DNA from: Pseudomonas putida
Lineage (GTDB): Bacteria; Pseudomonadota; Gammaproteobacteria; Pseudomonadales; Pseudomonadaceae
DNA length: 64,000 nt
Assembly: GCA_041071465.1 (NCBI GenBank)
Contig: CP163498.1
Location: 5,846,001-5,910,000 of the forward strand
Direction: 5' to 3'
In this document: positions 60,937 through 64,000 of the stretch, piece after piece
Numbering within the stretch: position 1 is the stretch's first letter
Layout of the letters: the number at the start of each line of letters is the position of its first letter
The notes under the pieces: model-generated
Told to the model about the DNA's origin: nothing
What the model saw: only the letters and a program-made list of their open reading frames with translations
Database searches by the model: none
Translations under genes and position numbers: made by a program

Positions 60937-61323
60937 ATGAAGATCGTGGTCACCAGCATTCTCGTCGACGACCAGGCCAAGGCTCTGGCCTTCTACCACT
61001 ACGTACTCGGTTTCGAGCCCAGGCACGACATCCCCATGGGCCGGCACCGCTGGTTGACCCTGACTTCGCCCAATGACCCCAATGGCGTCGAGCTGCTGCT
61101 GGAACCCGACGCGCACCCGGCCGCCAAAACCTACAAGGCCGCGCTCAAGCAGGACGGTATTCCCGCCACCTCGTTCGGCGTACGTGACATCCAGGCCGAA
61201 TACACCCGGCTGTGCGCGGCGGGCGTGCAGTTTACCCAACCACCCACCAACATGGGCCCCGTCACGGTGGCCGTGTTCGATGACACCTGTGGCAACTTGA
61301 TCCAGATCGCCCAGAAACACTGA
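60937..61323 (+). CDS. VOC-family (glyoxalase/dioxygenase fold) protein
   Basis: 128 residues, a single vicinal-oxygen-chelate module pair: IVVTSILVDDQAKALAFYHYVLGF at the start, WLTLTSPNDPNGVELLLEPD in the middle, VAVFDDTCGNLIQIAQKH at the end. The ELLLEP and GNLIQI Glu/Asn positions are those of metal-binding VOC proteins; the first-strand ligand is not obvious. Followed after 36 bases by a co-directional unknown gene, probably one transcript. Substrate unknown. Confidence 0.83.
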   Translation: MKIVVTSILVDDQAKALAFYHYVLGFEPRHDIPMGRHRWLTLTSPNDPNGVELLLEPDAHPAAKTYKAALKQDGIPATSFGVRDIQAEYTRLCAAGVQFTQPPTNMGPVTVAVFDDTCGNLIQIAQKH

Positions 61324-61359
61324 AAGCCCCCAACCTAAGCGCACCAATAAGGAAAACAG

Positions 61360-61929
61360 ATGCGCCACGAATTCCGCGAAGTCCTCAACGACCTGGTCGA
61401 TTACTTCCTGCTTGGCGATATCCAGTTGCTAGAGCGCTTCAAGCAGGAGCACGAGCTACCGGACGACCTGGCCTACGCCTTCACTCACGACGACAGCGGC
61501 GACAAAGCGGTGCGCGAAGGCATCGTGCTGCCGCTGGCCGGGGTCGACAACCTGCCCTATCGCATCCTGTTCACCCTTGATGGCTACACACCGGCCCTGC
61601 GCGAAGCCGGCAGCCGCCTGAAACATCGGCGCAATGGCTATGTGCTGCGCGTCGAGCACGGTGCTGTGATGCTCTATACCTGGCGCATCCTGCAGCACTT
61701 CACACCCAAGACTCTGGGTGACCTGATGGCCCGCTACCAGGTACCGGGACGGCCGATCATCGAGCTGGACAATGGCTGGTACGACGTGGAGGTGCTGGCC
61801 GGGGCGCTGGTGCGCGAAGGCTTGTACGAGCCGGCGTTCGAGTTCGTGTTGAAGAAGCGCTGGAGCCGGGGTGAGGCGACGGAGGTGGATACAGGATATG
61901 CCTTTGGCCTGCGTGGCTATTTCGATTGA
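61360..61929 (+). CDS. Conserved protein of unknown function
   Basis: 189 residues, soluble, acidic at both ends. FREVLNDLVDYFLLGDIQLLERFKQEHELP, then LPLAGVDNLPYRILFTLDG, LRVEHGAVMLYTWRILQHFTPKTLG and LDNGWYDVEVLAGALVREG are shown here only as landmarks LVDYFLLGDIQLLERF, NLPYRILFTLDG, VMLYTWRILQHFTP and DNGWYDVEVLAGAL. No catalytic motif that I know. It probably shares a transcript with the VOC gene; a perfect REP palindrome follows the stop. Confidence 0.65.
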   Translation: MRHEFREVLNDLVDYFLLGDIQLLERFKQEHELPDDLAYAFTHDDSGDKAVREGIVLPLAGVDNLPYRILFTLDGYTPALREAGSRLKHRRNGYVLRVEHGAVMLYTWRILQHFTPKTLGDLMARYQVPGRPIIELDNGWYDVEVLAGALVREGLYEPAFEFVLKKRWSRGEATEVDTGYAFGLRGYFD

Positions 61930-61941
61930 TAGCCTCTGCGG

Positions 61942-61971
61942 GTCTCTTCGCGGGTTTACCCGCGAAGAGAC
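61942..61971. repeat. REP element, perfect 14-bp palindrome
   Basis: GTCTCTTCGCGGGT-TT-ACCCGCGAAGAGAC, the classical P. putida REP form, between convergent genes; likely also a bidirectional terminator. Confidence 0.75.
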
Positions 61972-61992
61972 ACTTACAGGCAACTTCATTAA

Positions 61993-63672
61993 TCAGGTGT
62001 GGTTGATATCACGGTCCTTGGTTTCCGGCAGGAAGAAGATCCCCAGCACCGCCGTCATCACCGCAATCACGATCGGGTACCACAAGCCGTAATAGATATC
62101 CCCGGTCGCCGCCACCATGGCAAACGCGACCGTCGGCAGAAAGCCGCCGAACCAGCCATTACCGATGTGGTAAGGCAGCGACATCGAGGTGTAGCGGATA
62201 CGCGCCGGGAACAGCTCCACCAGCCAGGCGGCAATCGGGCCGTAGACCATGGTCACGTAGATCACCAGGAGGGTCAGCAGCAACAGCACCATCGGGTAGT
62301 GGATCTTCGCCGGGTCGGCCTTTTCCGGGTAGCCGGCCTCTTTCAACGCACCACTCAAGGTGGCGGTAAAGGCCTCGCTCTGCACTTTGAAGTCCGCGGC
62401 GGCCATGCTGCTGCCTTCAAAGCTGGGCAGTACCCGCTCACCAATGCGGATCTGCGCCACACTGCCAGGCTCGGCCGCCTGGTTGGTATAGGGAATGGCG
62501 CGCTTGGCCAGCAGGCTCTTGGCAATGTCGCAGGAGCTGGTGAATTTGGCCTTGCCCACCGGGTCGAACTGGAATGCGCACTGGCCAGGGTCGGCCACCA
62601 CCACGACCGGGTTCTGCTCCTGGGCAACGAACACATCCGGGTTGCCGTACTCGGTCAACGCCTTGAAGATCGGGAAATAGGTCAGCGCGGCGATGATGCA
62701 GCCGGCCATGATGATCTTCTTGCGGCCAATGCGGTCAGACAAGCTACCGAAAAAGATGAAGAACGGCGTGCCGATCAGCAGCGAGCCGGCAATCAGCAGG
62801 TTGGCGGTCTGCGGCTCGATCTTGAGCATCTGCAACAGGAAGAACAGCGCATAGAACTGCCCGGTGTACCACACCACCGCCTGCCCTGCGGTACCGCCCA
62901 GCAGCGACATGATCACCACCTTGAGGTTGTCCCAGCGGGCGAACGACTCGGTCAGCGGTGCCTTGGACGCCTTGCCTTCGGCCTTCATCTTCATGAACAC
63001 CGGCGACTCGTTGAGCTGCATGCGGATGTACACCGAAATCGCCAGCAGCAAGATCGACAACAGGAACGGCACCCGCCAGCCCCAAGCTTCGAACACCTCG
63101 GTGCCCATGACGGTGCGGCACGCCATGATCACCAGCAACGACAGGAACAGCCCCAACGTGGCCGTGGTCTGGATCCAGGCGGTGAAGAAGCCCCGTCGGC
63201 CCTTGGGTGCATGTTCGGCCACATAAGTGGCCGCGCCGCCGTATTCACCACCCAAGGCCAGGCCTTGCAGCAGGCGCAGGGTAATCAGGATGACCGGCGC
63301 AGCCACGCCAATCGCGCTGTAGCTGGGTAGCAAGCCCACCAGTGCGGTCGACAGGCCCATGATGACAATGGTGATCAGGAAGGTATGCTTGCGCCCGATC
63401 ATGTCGCCCAGCCGGCCGAACACGATGGCGCCGAACGGCCTTACCGCAAACCCGGCGGCGAACGCCAGCAGCGCGAAGATGAACGAGGTGGTTTCATTGA
63501 CCCCGGCAAAGAAGTGCTTGGCGATGATCGCGGCGAGAGAACCGTACAGGTAGAAGTCGTACCATTCGAACACCGTGCCCAGGGACGAGGCGAAGATGAC
63601 CTTGCGCTCCTCCTTGGTGATACCGCGTTGGGGCGCGCTACTGCCCGTGGATGCGCTGTCGAGAACCGCCAT
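61993..63672 (-). CDS. MHS-family MFS symporter with a long internal loop
   Basis: 559 residues, about 12 membrane helices. VFEWYDFYLYGSLAAIIAKHFF, split as VFEWYDFYLYGS, and GRLGDMIGRKHTFL are the metabolite:H+ symporter (KgtP/ShiA/ProP-like) signatures. About 110 residues between helices 8 and 9 (from DVFVAQEQNPVVVV to DPAKIHYP) form an extra soluble domain with two cysteines (GQCAFQFD, SSCDIAK). GGAGG precedes ATG 63672. The substrate is likely a small organic acid or similar; divergent from an AraC gene that may control it. Confidence 0.83.
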   Translation of the reverse strand: MAVLDSASTGSSAPQRGITKEERKVIFASSLGTVFEWYDFYLYGSLAAIIAKHFFAGVNETTSFIFALLAFAAGFAVRPFGAIVFGRLGDMIGRKHTFLITIVIMGLSTALVGLLPSYSAIGVAAPVILITLRLLQGLALGGEYGGAATYVAEHAPKGRRGFFTAWIQTTATLGLFLSLLVIMACRTVMGTEVFEAWGWRVPFLLSILLLAISVYIRMQLNESPVFMKMKAEGKASKAPLTESFARWDNLKVVIMSLLGGTAGQAVVWYTGQFYALFFLLQMLKIEPQTANLLIAGSLLIGTPFFIFFGSLSDRIGRKKIIMAGCIIAALTYFPIFKALTEYGNPDVFVAQEQNPVVVVADPGQCAFQFDPVGKAKFTSSCDIAKSLLAKRAIPYTNQAAEPGSVAQIRIGERVLPSFEGSSMAAADFKVQSEAFTATLSGALKEAGYPEKADPAKIHYPMVLLLLTLLVIYVTMVYGPIAAWLVELFPARIRYTSMSLPYHIGNGWFGGFLPTVAFAMVAATGDIYYGLWYPIVIAVMTAVLGIFFLPETKDRDINHT

Positions 63673-63866
63673 GGGTTGCCTCCGTCATGTCGTCATGCAG
63701 GCCGGAGCACCTCACAACCACTTCACCGTCGCACCCAGGCGCTGGGGCTTGCTTTGGGTTGCGCGAAGCACGACGAGGCGGGCCGCCTCGGATCGCAGCA
63801 AGGTAAATGAAGCATAATCGGGATTGCCGGGATATCCACCCGCCTGGCCATACACCAGAGGGCAGC

Positions 63867-64000
63867 ATGGACGACACGGCAATACCCGGCTGGCAGGGCG
63901 ATATCTGGTTGGCGGACGATCACTGCCTGCTGCGGTCTACGCTGGGCAGGACCGACAGCCATGTGCATTACGCGCATCAGGTGCTTGTGGGCCTTGGTGC
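63867..64000 (+). CDS. N-terminal fragment of an AraC-type regulator (cut by window edge)
   Basis: ATG 63867 with GAGGG upstream begins MDDTAIPGWQGDIWLADDHC and continues with DSHVHYAHQVLVGLG up to the edge. The HxHxxHQ spacing and context fit the cupin sensor of AraC regulators. The DNA-binding half is outside the window. Divergent from the MHS carrier. Confidence 0.6.
   Translation, partial: MDDTAIPGWQGDIWLADDHCLLRSTLGRTDSHVHYAHQVLVGLG

Noticed and set aside
1..64000. CRISPR arrays, tRNA/rRNA genes, insertion sequences, integrase or phage genes
   Set aside because: No repeated spacer structure, no cloverleaf-like sequences, no transposase or integrase motifs were found in any frame.

Overview
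The window looks like a chromosomal segment of a Pseudomonas putida-group bacterium. It is GC-rich, with strong GC-biased third codon positions. Nearly every gene is a familiar Pseudomonas family: LysR and MarR regulators, a cyanide-insensitive oxidase, an ECF sigma/FecR/TonB cluster, PqiAABC, SpuC-type amine catabolism and REP-like hairpins. I see no rRNA, tRNA, CRISPR array, insertion sequence or prophage. The content is a chain of small catabolic and transport islands, each with its own regulator.

Layout. 0-7.6 kb: an FAD dehydrogenase, then an aryl-alcohol island (benzaldehyde dehydrogenase, aryl-alcohol dehydrogenase, outer-membrane channel, sigma-54 activator). It has a readable sigma-54 promoter and two identical-type upstream palindromes. 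7.6-10.5 kb: a large membrane HD-GYP protein. 10.6-17.9 kb: an amine-catabolism island (aldehyde dehydrogenase, SpuC-like transaminase, LuxR-type regulator, APC permease, second aldehyde dehydrogenase) with a double palindrome between the divergent regulator and permease. 17.9-25.9 kb: a phosphonate island (LysR, PhnD-PhnC-PhnE, Fe-alcohol dehydrogenase, GlpT-like MFS carrier, second LysR, PhnX) with a Pho box but no PhnW. 26-29 kb: 8-oxoguanine deaminase and an NCS2 purine permease. 29-31.3 kb: SDR, short LysR, GNAT.

31.5-41.6 kb: a nitrate/sulfonate/taurine-type ABC transporter followed by a heme oxygenase; facing it, a tight operon DUF2849-sulfite reductase / DUF934 / CioA / CioB; and a divergent MocR-type regulator. 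41.7-44.1 kb: a secreted Arg/Asp-rich protein, DUF2986, an aminotransferase and a MarR regulator with paired operators. 44.1-48.1 kb: ECF sigma factor, FecR and TonB receptor. 48.2-50 kb: a phosphoethanolamine transferase. 50.2-53.6 kb: TetR plus two convergent MFS exporters. 53.7-57.1 kb: pqiA-pqiA-pqiB-pqiC. 57.2-64 kb: a CxxCH protein, a glycine-zipper protein, LysR, a 60-residue orphan peptide, VOC protein, a conserved unknown, an MHS-family carrier and the start of an AraC regulator.

A striking property of the sequence itself: nine sites in eight genes between 31.28 and 55.82 kb each need exactly one added base, usually in a short G/C run, to restore a full-length protein. I saw none outside that interval. 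This looks more like homopolymer undercalling in a poorly polished stretch than real gene decay. The affected genes (GNAT, sulfite reductase, MocR regulator, TonB receptor, phosphoethanolamine transferase, DHA2 exporter, pqiB, pqiC) are described both as written and as they probably are.
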